DNA of 16,980 nt from JBMORO01 sp049322295 (GCA_049322295.1 JBMORO010000015.1:1-16980), one strand, 5' to 3'; positions 1 through 6,380 are shown, counted from the first letter of the stretch. The notes: generated by a model from the letters alone, not told the origin. Translations and numbers: made by a program.

Positions 1-163
1 CAGGACTGGCGGTGAGCCGCATTTAAGTGCTGGTTTTATGATGTGGGATATTGCCAATAGCCAGTGTTATTTTACTAAGACCTACTTTCCAGATTTTGGT
101 AAAAAAGAATTTCAAAAAGCAATTCAAGAATATCAAAAAAGAGAAAGGAGATTGGGCGGCTAG
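1..163 (+). CDS. 3' end of an unrecognised gene, truncated by the window edge
   Basis: Reading from base 2, the frame stays open for 53 codons and ends at TAG 161-163. The visible C-terminus has an aromatic-rich part (G-F-M-M-W-D-I-A-N, then K-T-Y-F-P-D-F) followed by a charged tail rich in Lys, Gln and Arg. No family was recognised. The stop codon lies inside the following tRNA gene, so the two overlap by 10 bases and the tRNA must be cut out of a transcript that also carries this gene's end, unless it has its own internal promoter. The start and most of the protein lie outside the window. Confidence 0.6.
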   Translation, partial: RTGGEPHLSAGFMMWDIANSQCYFTKTYFPDFGKKEFQKAIQEYQKRERRLGG

Positions 164-227
164 CTCAGTTGGTTAGAGCGTACGATTCACATTCGTAAGG
201 TCACAAGTTCGACTCTTGTGCCGCCCA
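154..227 (+). tRNA. tRNA-Val, anticodon CAC
   Basis: A full cloverleaf of 74 bases can be drawn. The acceptor stem GGGCGGC (154-160) pairs with GCCGCCC (220-226) and the discriminator is A227. The anticodon stem is 181-185 with 193-197, the loop is 186-192 and the anticodon CAC is 188-190, which reads GTG valine codons. The T arm is 203-207 with 215-219 around TTCGACT. CCA is not encoded. The 5' end overlaps the stop region of the preceding gene. Confidence 0.95.
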
Positions 228-242
228 GTTATTAATAAAAAC

Positions 243-860
243 ATGGCAGCGCCGATTACTCATATAGTTTTAACAGAGAAAATTTTTAATAAAATTTTCC
301 CAGACAAAAACAGGAAAGATTTTTTTATTGGTACGGTTTTTCCAGATATTAGATATCTCGGCTGCGTTAAGAGAGAAGAGACACACTTATCACAAATTAG
401 TTTAAAAAAGGTTCAAAATGAAGGAAATTCTTTTATGGCCGGCTTTAAATTTCATTCTTTGGTTGATAATATTAATACCAATTTTATACATTCGGGAATT
501 TTTGCTAATTCCTATTCCAAATACTATGCCGCAGTAGATTTTGTAGAGGAGGAGCTATTTTATAACAAAATTAGCGATTGGAATGAAATAATTGCATTCT
601 TTAAAGATATACTACCGGAAGAGAAAGGATTTAATCCAAACATAAAAGATATGGATCTTAAAAAATGGCATCAGATAATTCAGAATGATTTCCGCGAAGC
701 GCCGAATAATAAAAATATTCGTGAACTTGCTAGGGCAATAAATTTTTCTGAAGATATTATTTCTAAAATACTCCAAACAAAGGAAGAATTGAGAAAAGAT
801 AAAAAAATAATAGAAGCCATTAAAGAATTTTATAACAATTTTGAATTTTTTCTCAAGTAA
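243..860 (+). CDS. Hypothetical protein, possibly Zn-phospholipase-C-like fold
   Basis: This is a 205-residue cytosolic-looking protein with no signal peptide or clear membrane segment. The start is placed at ATG 243. An upstream in-frame ATG at 216 lies inside the tRNA gene and is not credible. The N-terminus begins M-A-A-P-I-T-H-I, followed by F-F-I-G-T-V-F-P-D-I-R near residues 28-38, then T-H and F-H-S-L-V-D. Spaced His and Asp residues after a G-x-x-x-P-D motif recall zinc-dependent phospholipase C-like proteins, but this is a weak motif resemblance. The C-terminal half is Lys-rich and helical. There is no Shine-Dalgarno sequence, and the gene is probably co-transcribed with the tRNA. 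The function is unknown. Confidence 0.75.
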   Translation: MAAPITHIVLTEKIFNKIFPDKNRKDFFIGTVFPDIRYLGCVKREETHLSQISLKKVQNEGNSFMAGFKFHSLVDNINTNFIHSGIFANSYSKYYAAVDFVEEELFYNKISDWNEIIAFFKDILPEEKGFNPNIKDMDLKKWHQIIQNDFREAPNNKNIRELARAINFSEDIISKILQTKEELRKDKKIIEAIKEFYNNFEFFLK

Positions 861-866
861 TTTCAC

Positions 867-906
867 TTGACTTCTTAGATTAAATTTGTTAATCTAAATC
901 TATAAT
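867..906 (+). promoter_or_regulatory. Candidate promoter with operator-like inverted repeat
   Basis: TTGACT (867-872) is a good -35 match. At 17 bases spacing lies a weak -10, TAATCT (890-895), giving a start point near 902 that keeps the downstream RBS in the mRNA. A perfect TATAAT (901-906) also exists but has no -35 at normal distance, and its start point would cut into the RBS. A perfect 9-base inverted repeat, TTAGATTAA (875-883) and TTAATCTAA (889-897), with a 5-base spacer, fills the region between -35 and -10. It could be a repressor site covering the -10. The promoter assignment is inference. Confidence 0.5.
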
Positions 907-924
907 AATTAAGGAGGTAAAAAT

Positions 925-1563
925 ATGGAGGAAAAACTTCAAAAAGTGGCTGATGATTTCCTGAAAAGGGTTCAGGAAAAATTACCAGCCGAGAAAGCCG
1001 ACAAGCCGTTTATTGTCGGCATTGTTGGGATGATTGGGTCTGGTCGAACTCTTTTGGCAAAGACACTGGTTGATAATCTCAAAGGCGCGGTTTTGAATTG
1101 TGCCAACAGTGCCAGATGGCTTTTAAAAGAAGCAGGAATGTCCTGGGGAAAGAATGTTTACGCGGTTTTGATTAATGCTGCGGAATGGTTGGTTAAAAAC
1201 GGATATATTGCTGTTTATGACGGAAATCAGGTTGATAAGGATAGAAGAGAGGAAATTAAAAAACTGGCCGATAAATTGGGCGTAAAATACTATCTTCTGA
1301 AAATTCTTACCTCTGAAGCAACTGCTGAAAAATATCTTCGCGAGAAATACAGCCAGCCGCCAAAAAATACCTTTGAAGATTATTGGCCAGGAACTGATGC
1401 GGATGATATCGTGCAGAATCTCAAGGAGAGAAACAAAGATTTCTTTGCCATAGACAGAGAAGAACCGAAGCCGGAATTTTTTGCCGAGATCGAGAACGAA
1501 GGCACAATTGAGGAATTCAAGCAAAAGGCTATCGAGGTTGCTGAAAAAATGAAAAGCCAGTAA
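925..1563 (+). CDS. P-loop NTPase/kinase-like protein with Arg in the Walker A motif
   Basis: This 212-residue soluble protein has a phosphate-binding loop, G-M-I-G-S-G-R-T, at residues 35-42, preceded by a hydrophobic strand, as in AAA_33/dephospho-CoA-kinase-like small-molecule kinases. The invariant Walker Lys is Arg41 (CGA), so nucleotide binding may be altered. A second strand, Y-I-A-V-Y-D-G-N, may supply the Walker B-like Asp, and the helix after it is rich in Arg and Lys. The start is ATG 925, with a near-perfect Shine-Dalgarno sequence AAGGAGG (911-917) 7 bases upstream, the only strong one in the window. Its own promoter region and a terminator at 1586-1615 make it a single-gene unit. 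It is less AT-rich than its neighbours. The substrate is unknown. Confidence 0.85.
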   Translation: MEEKLQKVADDFLKRVQEKLPAEKADKPFIVGIVGMIGSGRTLLAKTLVDNLKGAVLNCANSARWLLKEAGMSWGKNVYAVLINAAEWLVKNGYIAVYDGNQVDKDRREEIKKLADKLGVKYYLLKILTSEATAEKYLREKYSQPPKNTFEDYWPGTDADDIVQNLKERNKDFFAIDREEPKPEFFAEIENEGTIEEFKQKAIEVAEKMKSQ

Positions 1564-1585
1564 TCTAAGCCACAGATTGTCAGTG

Positions 1586-1615
1586 GGCGAGGCGCTGCGC
1601 GCCTCGCCATTTTTT
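1586..1615 (+). terminator. Intrinsic terminator after the P-loop gene
   Basis: A 10-bp GC-rich stem, GGCGAGGCGC (1586-1595) with GCGCCTCGCC (1599-1608), and a 3-base loop are followed by A and a run of six T (1610-1615). This is a textbook Rho-independent terminator, 22 bases after the stop codon at 1563. Confidence 0.92.
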
Positions 1616-1649
1616 GTTGGTTAAGAATATTGTATAATAAAAATATATG

Positions 1650-1790
1650 CCCGGTGCTACAACTTTGATGGTCCCGATTTAGTCGGGACCACAATTGAGG
1701 CATCGTGGCAGAACAGAAAAATAATCATTTTTAATTATAATTCTATAACTTTGATGGACTCAGTATAAAAATCAAAGTTGTAGCACTGGG
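1650..1790 (+). promoter_or_regulatory. Long-range hairpin leader upstream of the small membrane protein
   Basis: Bases 1650-1669 pair with 1771-1790 over 20 positions, all Watson-Crick except one G-T (1653/1787). Inside lie hairpin GGTCCCGA/TCGGGACC (1670-1677/1683-1690) and an AT hairpin (1717-1722/1727-1732). A near copy of the left arm at 1743-1757 matches 1657-1671 at 14 of 15 positions. Segment 1743-1755 can pair locally with 1771-1783 (13 pairs, one G-U). The 3' arm therefore has two mutually exclusive partners. TATAAT at 1633-1638, without a clear -35, could start transcription near 1645. The start codon at 1792 follows immediately. It may be a structured 5' leader or a remnant palindromic element; no function is demonstrated. 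Confidence 0.6.
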
Positions 1791-1791
1791 T

Positions 1792-2169
1792 ATGCCGATA
1801 GCGATTGTGTTTTGGCGGTGGTATTATGGTCAGGCAACAAAGGATGTTTTAAATGGTTGGAGAAATTATATTATTTTTTCTCTAAATTATTTTTCTATTC
1901 CTTTGCTTTTAAGGACATTACTGGCGCCGTGGAAGCGGGATATTACTCGCCGACCGCGCGGCCTTGATTTGAAAAAACTTTTTGAATACCTTGTCTTTAA
2001 TCTAATCTCTCGCGGCCTCGGTTTTATAGTTCGCTTTTTTACTATTTTGGTTGGTATTTTATTTTTCTTTATCGTGCTTATCCTTGGCACGGTATTTTTT
2101 GTTATTTGGCTATTTTTGCCGTTTATAATTGTAGGATTATTGGTTTTAGCAATAATTCTTTTGCTTTAG
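1792..2169 (+). CDS. Small conserved-looking membrane protein of unknown function
   Basis: This is a 125-residue protein. Residues 1-45 are aromatic and basic with a W-R-N-Y then N-Y-F-S-I-P-L-L-L-R-T-L-L-A-P-W-K-R-D signature. A basic stretch follows, and residues 72-125 are almost wholly hydrophobic, enough for two membrane spans ending at the C-terminus. I recall similar proteins next to ClpC-like genes in Candidate Phyla Radiation genomes, which is not verified here. Start ATG 1792 abuts the closing helix of the structured leader and has no Shine-Dalgarno sequence. Its stop (2167-2169) is one base before the ATG of the ClpC-like gene, so the two are very likely translated together and may act in the same membrane complex. 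Confidence 0.8.
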   Translation: MPIAIVFWRWYYGQATKDVLNGWRNYIIFSLNYFSIPLLLRTLLAPWKRDITRRPRGLDLKKLFEYLVFNLISRGLGFIVRFFTILVGILFFFIVLILGTVFFVIWLFLPFIIVGLLVLAIILLL

Positions 2170-2170
2170 T

Positions 2171-4708
2171 ATGTTTGATTTAACAAGAAAAAATCTTATT
2201 TATAAAGCAGTTGATTTAGAAAAGGTTTTTCCACCCCAATTTATTAGAGGGTTGAATACTTTATTTGCTATTGGAGCAATATTTTTATTTTTAATGTTAT
2301 TTAAACCGGGAATTTTAGGATTATCTGGTCAGCATATTTTTGCTCTTTTTCTAATTTGTTTTTGCTTTTTTATAATTGGAGTAATTTATTTAACCTTTCT
2401 CGATTCCTTGAGAGAGGATTTTTTAGTAAAGTCATCTCTGGCTGAGAGAATTTCTTCGGAAGTAAGCATAAAGAATTTAAATTTAGCTCATCATTTAGAT
2501 TTTAGAGTAGCTCGGGCAGTGACTAAGGCAGCGAAGTTTTGTCAAAGCAAGAATGTTGTCCTAAATATCTTTACGATTATTTTTTGCTTATGGCAAGACC
2601 GAAGAGGAGAATTGATTTTTAATAAGTTGGGACTTGATAAGGGTTTGTTTAAAGAAAAATTAAAATCAGAGATAGAAAAATTAAAAAAAGACGACACTTT
2701 AAATAAACAAGAATTTAATTTGGTTTTTGAAAAAGCCGCCTCTTTAGCTATGGCTAATTTTCATCGCCATATTGAAATCAGAGATTTTTTAGTAACAGTG
2801 GCTGAGGAAAATCTTAAATTTAGAGAAATCTTAGCTACTAATGATATGAATTGGGAGGATGTTGACCATGTTACAGCCTGGGAAGACTTTATTGAATATG
2901 ATATTAAAAAGAGAAAACAATTTTGGCGATTAGAAAATTTAATGAAAAAAAGAGGAATTGGCAAGCAATGGGCAGCTGGTTATACAGTGAATTTAGATCG
3001 TTATAGCGTTGAAGTTAGTGATATTATTAAAAAACAAAATCTTTCGATATCTCAAATTGCTCATCAAAAAGAAATTTATGCTATTGAGAGAATTTTAGCT
3101 CGAAGTGGGGAGAATAATGTTTTATTAGTTGGTCGAGCTGGTTCGGGTCGTTCTACGGTTGCTTATGCCTTTGCTAAAAAAGTAGTTGAGGGAAGGTCTT
3201 TTTATAACCTAAATGACAAACGAGTTTTGGAATTAGATATGCAAGCAGTTTTAGCTGGTTTAGATACTCCGGGCGAGATATTAGAGAGATTAAAGATAAT
3301 ATTCTCGGAAGCAGTTAGTGCTGGCAATGTAATTTTAATTATTGACGAGATTCATAACTATCTTGGCTCAGATAAAGGTCCGGCAGCTGTAGATATTACT
3401 TCAATTATTTTACCCTATTTGTCTTCCCCCAATTTTCAGGTGATTGGCATTACTACTTATGAAGCCTGGCATAAGTATATTGAAAATAATGTTTCAATAA
3501 AGAATTTGTTTGTTAAGGTTGAAATCAGTGAACCAACAGCTGAGCAAACAATTTTCATTTTAGAAGATATGCTGCCTAGATTAGAGAAAAAATATAAAAT
3601 TTCAGTAAGTTATCGGGTTTTGAGAGACATTATTAAATTAACTGAACGCTATATTCAGGATGCTCCTTTTCCAGAAAAAGCAATTGATATTTTAACTGAA
3701 GCTTTTGTCTACACTGTTTCCAAAAGGGGAAAAAGTATTTTACCCGAGGATATAAATAAAATTGTTTCTGAAAGAGTAGAAGTGCCCGTGGGAGTAATTC
3801 AGGAAACTGAGAGAGAAAAGCTTTTAGCTTTAGAACAAAGAATTCATCAAAGGGTAGTTAATCAAGAAGAAGCGGTTAAAGTAATTTCCGAGGCAATGAG
3901 AAGGGCCCGGGTAGGAGTAAAGGCTGGTAAAAGACCAATTGGTAGTTTTCTATTCTTAGGACCCACTGGAGTGGGTAAAACCGAAACATCCAAAGCTTTA
4001 GCCCAGGCTTATTATGGTTCAGATGAAAAAATGATAAGATTTGATATGTCTGAATATCAAGAGGTTCCCTCAATTAATCGTCTGATTGGTTCAGTTGAAC
4101 TGGGAGAGCCAGGCTTATTTACCAAAGCAGTTTCCGACAATCCATTTTCTCTAATTCTTTTAGATGAGATTGAGAAAGCTCATCCCAATATTTTAAATTT
4201 ATTTTTACAGGTTTTTGATGAAGGCTGGATAACTGATGCTTTTGGCAAGAGAATTAGTTTAACTGATTGTATTATTATTGGTACTTCTAATGCTGGCGCA
4301 GAGTTAATTAGGCAAAAAGTTAAAGAAGGAATAAGTTTAGAATCATTCAAAGATGATTTAGTAGATTATTTGCTAAAGCAGGGGATTTTTAGACCAGAAT
4401 TTTTAAATCGTTTTGATGCGGTAGTGGTTTTTAGACCCTTAACCCATGAACACTTGATTAAGATAGCAATTTTAATGATGAATGATTTATCCAAACGATT
4501 AATGGAAGGAATGGGTATTCGCTTAGTAATTAATCCAGATTTGATAGAAAAAATAGTTGAACTCGGCTATCAGCCAGAATTTGGTGCCCGACCAATGAGA
4601 AGGGTAATTCAGGACGAAATTGAAAGTAGAATTGCTAAAAACATATTAGAGCAGAATTTAAAAAGAGGTGATTTTATAGAAATCAAAGCAAATGATATAG
4701 GGCATTAA
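2171..4708 (+). CDS. clpC: Membrane-anchored ClpC-like AAA+ ATPase
   Basis: This 845-residue double-AAA+ unfoldase differs from standard ClpC by two N-terminal membrane spans (about residues 29-50 and 56-76), which should tether it to the inner membrane. A diverged Clp N-like region follows (about 95-240). D1 has G-R-A-G-S-G-R-S at 321-328, with Arg327 (CGT) in place of the invariant Walker Lys, and Walker B Asp392-Glu393. D2 is canonical: G-P-T-G-V-G-K-T at 597-604 (Lys603) and Asp665-Glu666, followed by a Clp C-terminal domain. No long M-domain coiled coil is visible. The loop before F-R-P-E-F-L-N-R-F lacks the hydrophobic-Gly-Phe tripeptide used to dock ClpP, so protease partnership is doubtful. 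The start is one base after the preceding gene. Confidence 0.9.
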   Translation: MFDLTRKNLIYKAVDLEKVFPPQFIRGLNTLFAIGAIFLFLMLFKPGILGLSGQHIFALFLICFCFFIIGVIYLTFLDSLREDFLVKSSLAERISSEVSIKNLNLAHHLDFRVARAVTKAAKFCQSKNVVLNIFTIIFCLWQDRRGELIFNKLGLDKGLFKEKLKSEIEKLKKDDTLNKQEFNLVFEKAASLAMANFHRHIEIRDFLVTVAEENLKFREILATNDMNWEDVDHVTAWEDFIEYDIKKRKQFWRLENLMKKRGIGKQWAAGYTVNLDRYSVEVSDIIKKQNLSISQIAHQKEIYAIERILARSGENNVLLVGRAGSGRSTVAYAFAKKVVEGRSFYNLNDKRVLELDMQAVLAGLDTPGEILERLKIIFSEAVSAGNVILIIDEIHNYLGSDKGPAAVDITSIILPYLSSPNFQVIGITTYEAWHKYIENNVSIKNLFVKVEISEPTAEQTIFILEDMLPRLEKKYKISVSYRVLRDIIKLTERYIQDAPFPEKAIDILTEAFVYTVSKRGKSILPEDINKIVSERVEVPVGVIQETEREKLLALEQRIHQRVVNQEEAVKVISEAMRRARVGVKAGKRPIGSFLFLGPTGVGKTETSKALAQAYYGSDEKMIRFDMSEYQEVPSINRLIGSVELGEPGLFTKAVSDNPFSLILLDEIEKAHPNILNLFLQVFDEGWITDAFGKRISLTDCIIIGTSNAGAELIRQKVKEGISLESFKDDLVDYLLKQGIFRPEFLNRFDAVVVFRPLTHEHLIKIAILMMNDLSKRLMEGMGIRLVINPDLIEKIVELGYQPEFGARPMRRVIQDEIESRIAKNILEQNLKRGDFIEIKANDIGH

Positions 4709-4872
4709 GAATTTATTTATACCCCCTTCAGACCACGAAGTCGGCAGTAGTGGTGAAATAATATTTATCTCGCTGCTTCTATTGCTCGCCAAGCCAATAT
4801 GGTTTGGGGATTTTATTTTGCCTGAAGCAGGCTTGGCTGCGCAATGGTCTTTAGAAGGTATAAATAAATTCT
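4708..4872 (+). ncRNA. Candidate structured RNA element, copy 1 (three-way junction)
   Basis: The closing helix P1 is a perfect 16-bp inverted repeat (4708-4723/4857-4872), interrupted by an internal loop and resumed as AGACC/GGTCT (4730-4734/4846-4850). The junction continues AC, then P2: GAAG (4737-4740) with CTTC (4776-4779), bulged T4741, CGGC (4742-4745) with GCTG (4772-4775). One T (4780) leads to P3: ATTGC (4781-4785) with GCAAT (4841-4845), internal loop TC/TGC, then GCCAAGCC (4788-4795) with GGCTTGGC (4830-4837). P3 abuts P1 with no linker. The element at 16812-16980 has the same plan with compensating base changes. P1 starts in the stop codon of the ClpC-like gene. No T tract follows, so it is not a classical terminator. 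Confidence 0.72.
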
Positions 4873-4875
4873 CTC

Positions 4876-5005
4876 TGTGGACAAAGTGTGGATAAAACAA
4901 GAGTTTTGAAGCTATTTTGTTCTTTAATAATCTAGTGTTTTACTTAGGTTGACAAAGGTATTTCAAGTGGATTACGATTTAATTAGAGTGTTAAATTGTG
5001 GATAA
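4876..5005 (-). other. DnaA-box-like nonamers upstream of mraZ
   Basis: Two exact copies of TGTGGATAA, the complement of the consensus DnaA box TTATCCACA, lie at 4887-4895 and 4997-5005, and a one-mismatch copy TGTGGACAA lies at 4876-4884. All point the same way. They could be true DnaA sites tying division-gene expression to replication. However, the 4997 copy also forms part of the phased GTG repeat attributed to MraZ, so the match may be incidental. Three boxes without a clear AT-rich unwinding region are not enough to call an origin. Confidence 0.4.
4949..4978 (+). promoter_or_regulatory. Promoter of the mraZ division/cell-wall operon
   Basis: A perfect -35, TTGACA (4949-4954), is followed 18 bases later by TACGAT (4973-4978), a four-of-six -10 match. 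The predicted start point is near 4985, giving a leader of about 65 bases before mraZ ATG 5051. The start point coincides with the first unit of the 10-base phased repeat at 4985-5024, which suits autoregulation by MraZ. Confidence 0.65.
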
Positions 5006-5024
5006 AAGTGTTAATAAGTATTAA
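4985..5024 (+). repeat. Four 10-base phased GTG units, candidate MraZ operator
   Basis: Four consecutive 10-base units, AGAGTGTTAA, ATTGTGGATA, AAAGTGTTAA and TAAGTATTAA, place GTG (GTA in the last) at 4988, 4998, 5008 and 5018, once per helical turn. Known MraZ operators are short GTG/TGGG-type direct repeats at about 10-base period in E. coli and AAAGTGT/G-type boxes in mycoplasmas. Both exact AAAGTGT strings here (4883-4889 and 5005-5011) fit the second type. The position just downstream of the mraZ promoter suggests autorepression. Confidence 0.65.
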
Positions 5025-5050
5025 TTTTTGGGGATAAATAGTTGTTGATT

Positions 5051-5482
5051 ATGTTAATTGGAGAATACACTCATACTATTGATGCTAAAAAGAGATTAGC
5101 CATACCTGCTAAAATGAGGCGGGAACTTGGAGCTAAGGCAGTTATTACCAGGGGACTGGATAACTGTCTTTTTATTTTTCCTTTAAAAGAATGGCAGAAA
5201 TTAGTTGAAAAATTGAGCAATTTACCAATTGGTCAGAAAAATACTCGTAGTTTTATAAGGCTTGTTTTAGCTGGAGCCAGCGAAGCAGATTTAGATAGTT
5301 TGGGTAGGATACTTATCCCCGATTATTTAAAGGATTACGCCCAATTAAAAAAAAACGTAATAATTGCTGGTGTTTATAATCGTTTAGAAATCTGGGACAA
5401 AACCAGATGGGAATTATTTAAACAGCAAAGCGAAAAAGAAGTTGATAATATGGCTGAAAGATTAGGCGAGTTGGGCGTTTAA
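5051..5482 (+). CDS. mraZ: Transcriptional regulator MraZ
   Basis: MraZ is a ring-forming DNA-binding protein that controls the division and cell-wall operon it heads. The 143-residue product opens M-L-I-G-E-Y-T-H-T-I-D, the standard MraZ start, and carries both conserved D-x-x-x-R motifs, D-A-K-K-R near residues 11-15 and D-S-L-G-R in the second half-repeat. The start is ATG 5051. A TTG three codons upstream (5042) would add residues not found in the family. No nearby Shine-Dalgarno sequence is seen. The gene follows the phased GTG operator, and rsmH begins 4 bases after its stop, so the two are one transcription unit. Confidence 0.95.
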   Translation: MLIGEYTHTIDAKKRLAIPAKMRRELGAKAVITRGLDNCLFIFPLKEWQKLVEKLSNLPIGQKNTRSFIRLVLAGASEADLDSLGRILIPDYLKDYAQLKKNVIIAGVYNRLEIWDKTRWELFKQQSEKEVDNMAERLGELGV

Positions 5483-5486
5483 ATTC

Positions 5487-6362
5487 ATGCACATACCAGT
5501 TCTTTTGGAGAAAGTTATTGAATATTTAGATCCTAAACCAGGAGAAAATTTTGTAGATTGCACCATTGGAATAGCTGGTCATGCCAAAGCTATTCTGGAG
5601 AGGATAGCGCCGGATGGAAAAGTTTTAGGAATTGATATTGATTTAGAATCTTTAAAAAAAATTGAGCCCCAAGACCGACTTATTCTTGTTCATGGCAATT
5701 TTAAAGATTTAAAGAAAATTGTCATCGAAAATAATTTCTTAGATATCAATGGAATTTTATTTGACCTCGGTTTGTCAAATTGGCAAATAGAAGAAAGTGG
5801 AAAAGGATTTACTTATAAAAAAGACGAACCATTAATAATGATTTTAAATAGCAAACAGGAGGTAACAGCTGAGGAGATAATTAATAAATGGCCAGAAGAA
5901 AGTCTAATCGAGATTTTTAAAAAATATGGTGAGGAAAAATATAGTCGGCGAATTGTTCAAGAGATTGTTAACCGGAGAAAGTTGGCTCCTATAAAGACTA
6001 CTTTTCAATTAAAAGAAGCAGTAAGAAAAGCAATTCCTAGTTTCAGTTTGACCCGCCGAGGTAGCTTGAATAGAGTACTATCCAGAATTTTCCAGGCTCT
6101 AAGAATTGTTATTAATGATGAATTAGAAAATTTAAAACAGGGATTAGAACAAGCATTAGATATTGTTGTTCCCGGAGGAAGAATTGTAATTATCTCTTTT
6201 CACTCTTTGGAAGATAGGATTGTTAAAAATTTCTTTAAAGAAAAGCAGAATCAAGGTAAATTGAGGATTTTAACCGAAAGGCCAGCAATAGCTGATGAAG
6301 TAGAGATTTCTATGAATTATCGCAGCCGCAGCGCTAAGCTGCGAGCAGCAATAAAAATTTAA
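5487..6362 (+). CDS. rsmH: 16S rRNA (cytosine1402-N4)-methyltransferase RsmH (MraW)
   Basis: RsmH uses S-adenosylmethionine to methylate N4 of C1402 in the 16S rRNA decoding centre. The 291-residue protein has the expected N-terminus (H-I-P-V-L-L), the SAM-site strand ending F-V-D-C-T with A-G-H at 30-32 (usually G-G-H), and F-D-L-G-L-S at 92-97. It ends with the hallmark R-I-F-Q-A-L-R-I-x-x-N-D-E-L, I-S-F-H-S-L-E-D-R-I-V-K and R-S-R-S-A-K-L-R blocks. The usually conserved P-L-D-M-R-M-D segment reads P-L-I-M-I-L-N at 115-121, losing both Asp residues. Start ATG 5487 gives family-normal length. It sits second in the operon, as in most bacteria. Confidence 0.95.
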   Translation: MHIPVLLEKVIEYLDPKPGENFVDCTIGIAGHAKAILERIAPDGKVLGIDIDLESLKKIEPQDRLILVHGNFKDLKKIVIENNFLDINGILFDLGLSNWQIEESGKGFTYKKDEPLIMILNSKQEVTAEEIINKWPEESLIEIFKKYGEEKYSRRIVQEIVNRRKLAPIKTTFQLKEAVRKAIPSFSLTRRGSLNRVLSRIFQALRIVINDELENLKQGLEQALDIVVPGGRIVIISFHSLEDRIVKNFFKEKQNQGKLRILTERPAIADEVEISMNYRSRSAKLRAAIKI

Positions 6363-6380
6363 TTAAGGGACTCTAAGGTT

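Noticed and set aside
216..242. Earlier ATG start for the small protein at 243
   Set aside because: It lies within the T arm of tRNA-Val, and the added residues are tRNA sequence.
4708..4872. Known self-cleaving ribozyme (hammerhead or similar)
   Set aside because: A three-way junction and CGAAGTC are present, but the hammerhead CUGAUGA strand is missing. I could not match twister or HDV cores either.
4658..4900. Minus-strand open frame across the 4708-4872 spacer
   Set aside because: Its sequence is explained by the inverted-repeat RNA element and the end of the ClpC-like gene. It shows no protein-like composition.
4876..5040. Chromosome origin
   Set aside because: There are only two or three DnaA-like boxes, no clear unwinding element and no dnaA nearby. 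The MraZ operator explains part of the repeats.
5042..5050. TTG start for mraZ
   Set aside because: The family N-terminus matches ATG 5051.
6327..6343. CGCAGC/GCTGCG hairpin at the end of rsmH
   Set aside because: The bases encode the conserved RsmH R-S-R-S-A-K-L-R motif, so no inserted element is needed.
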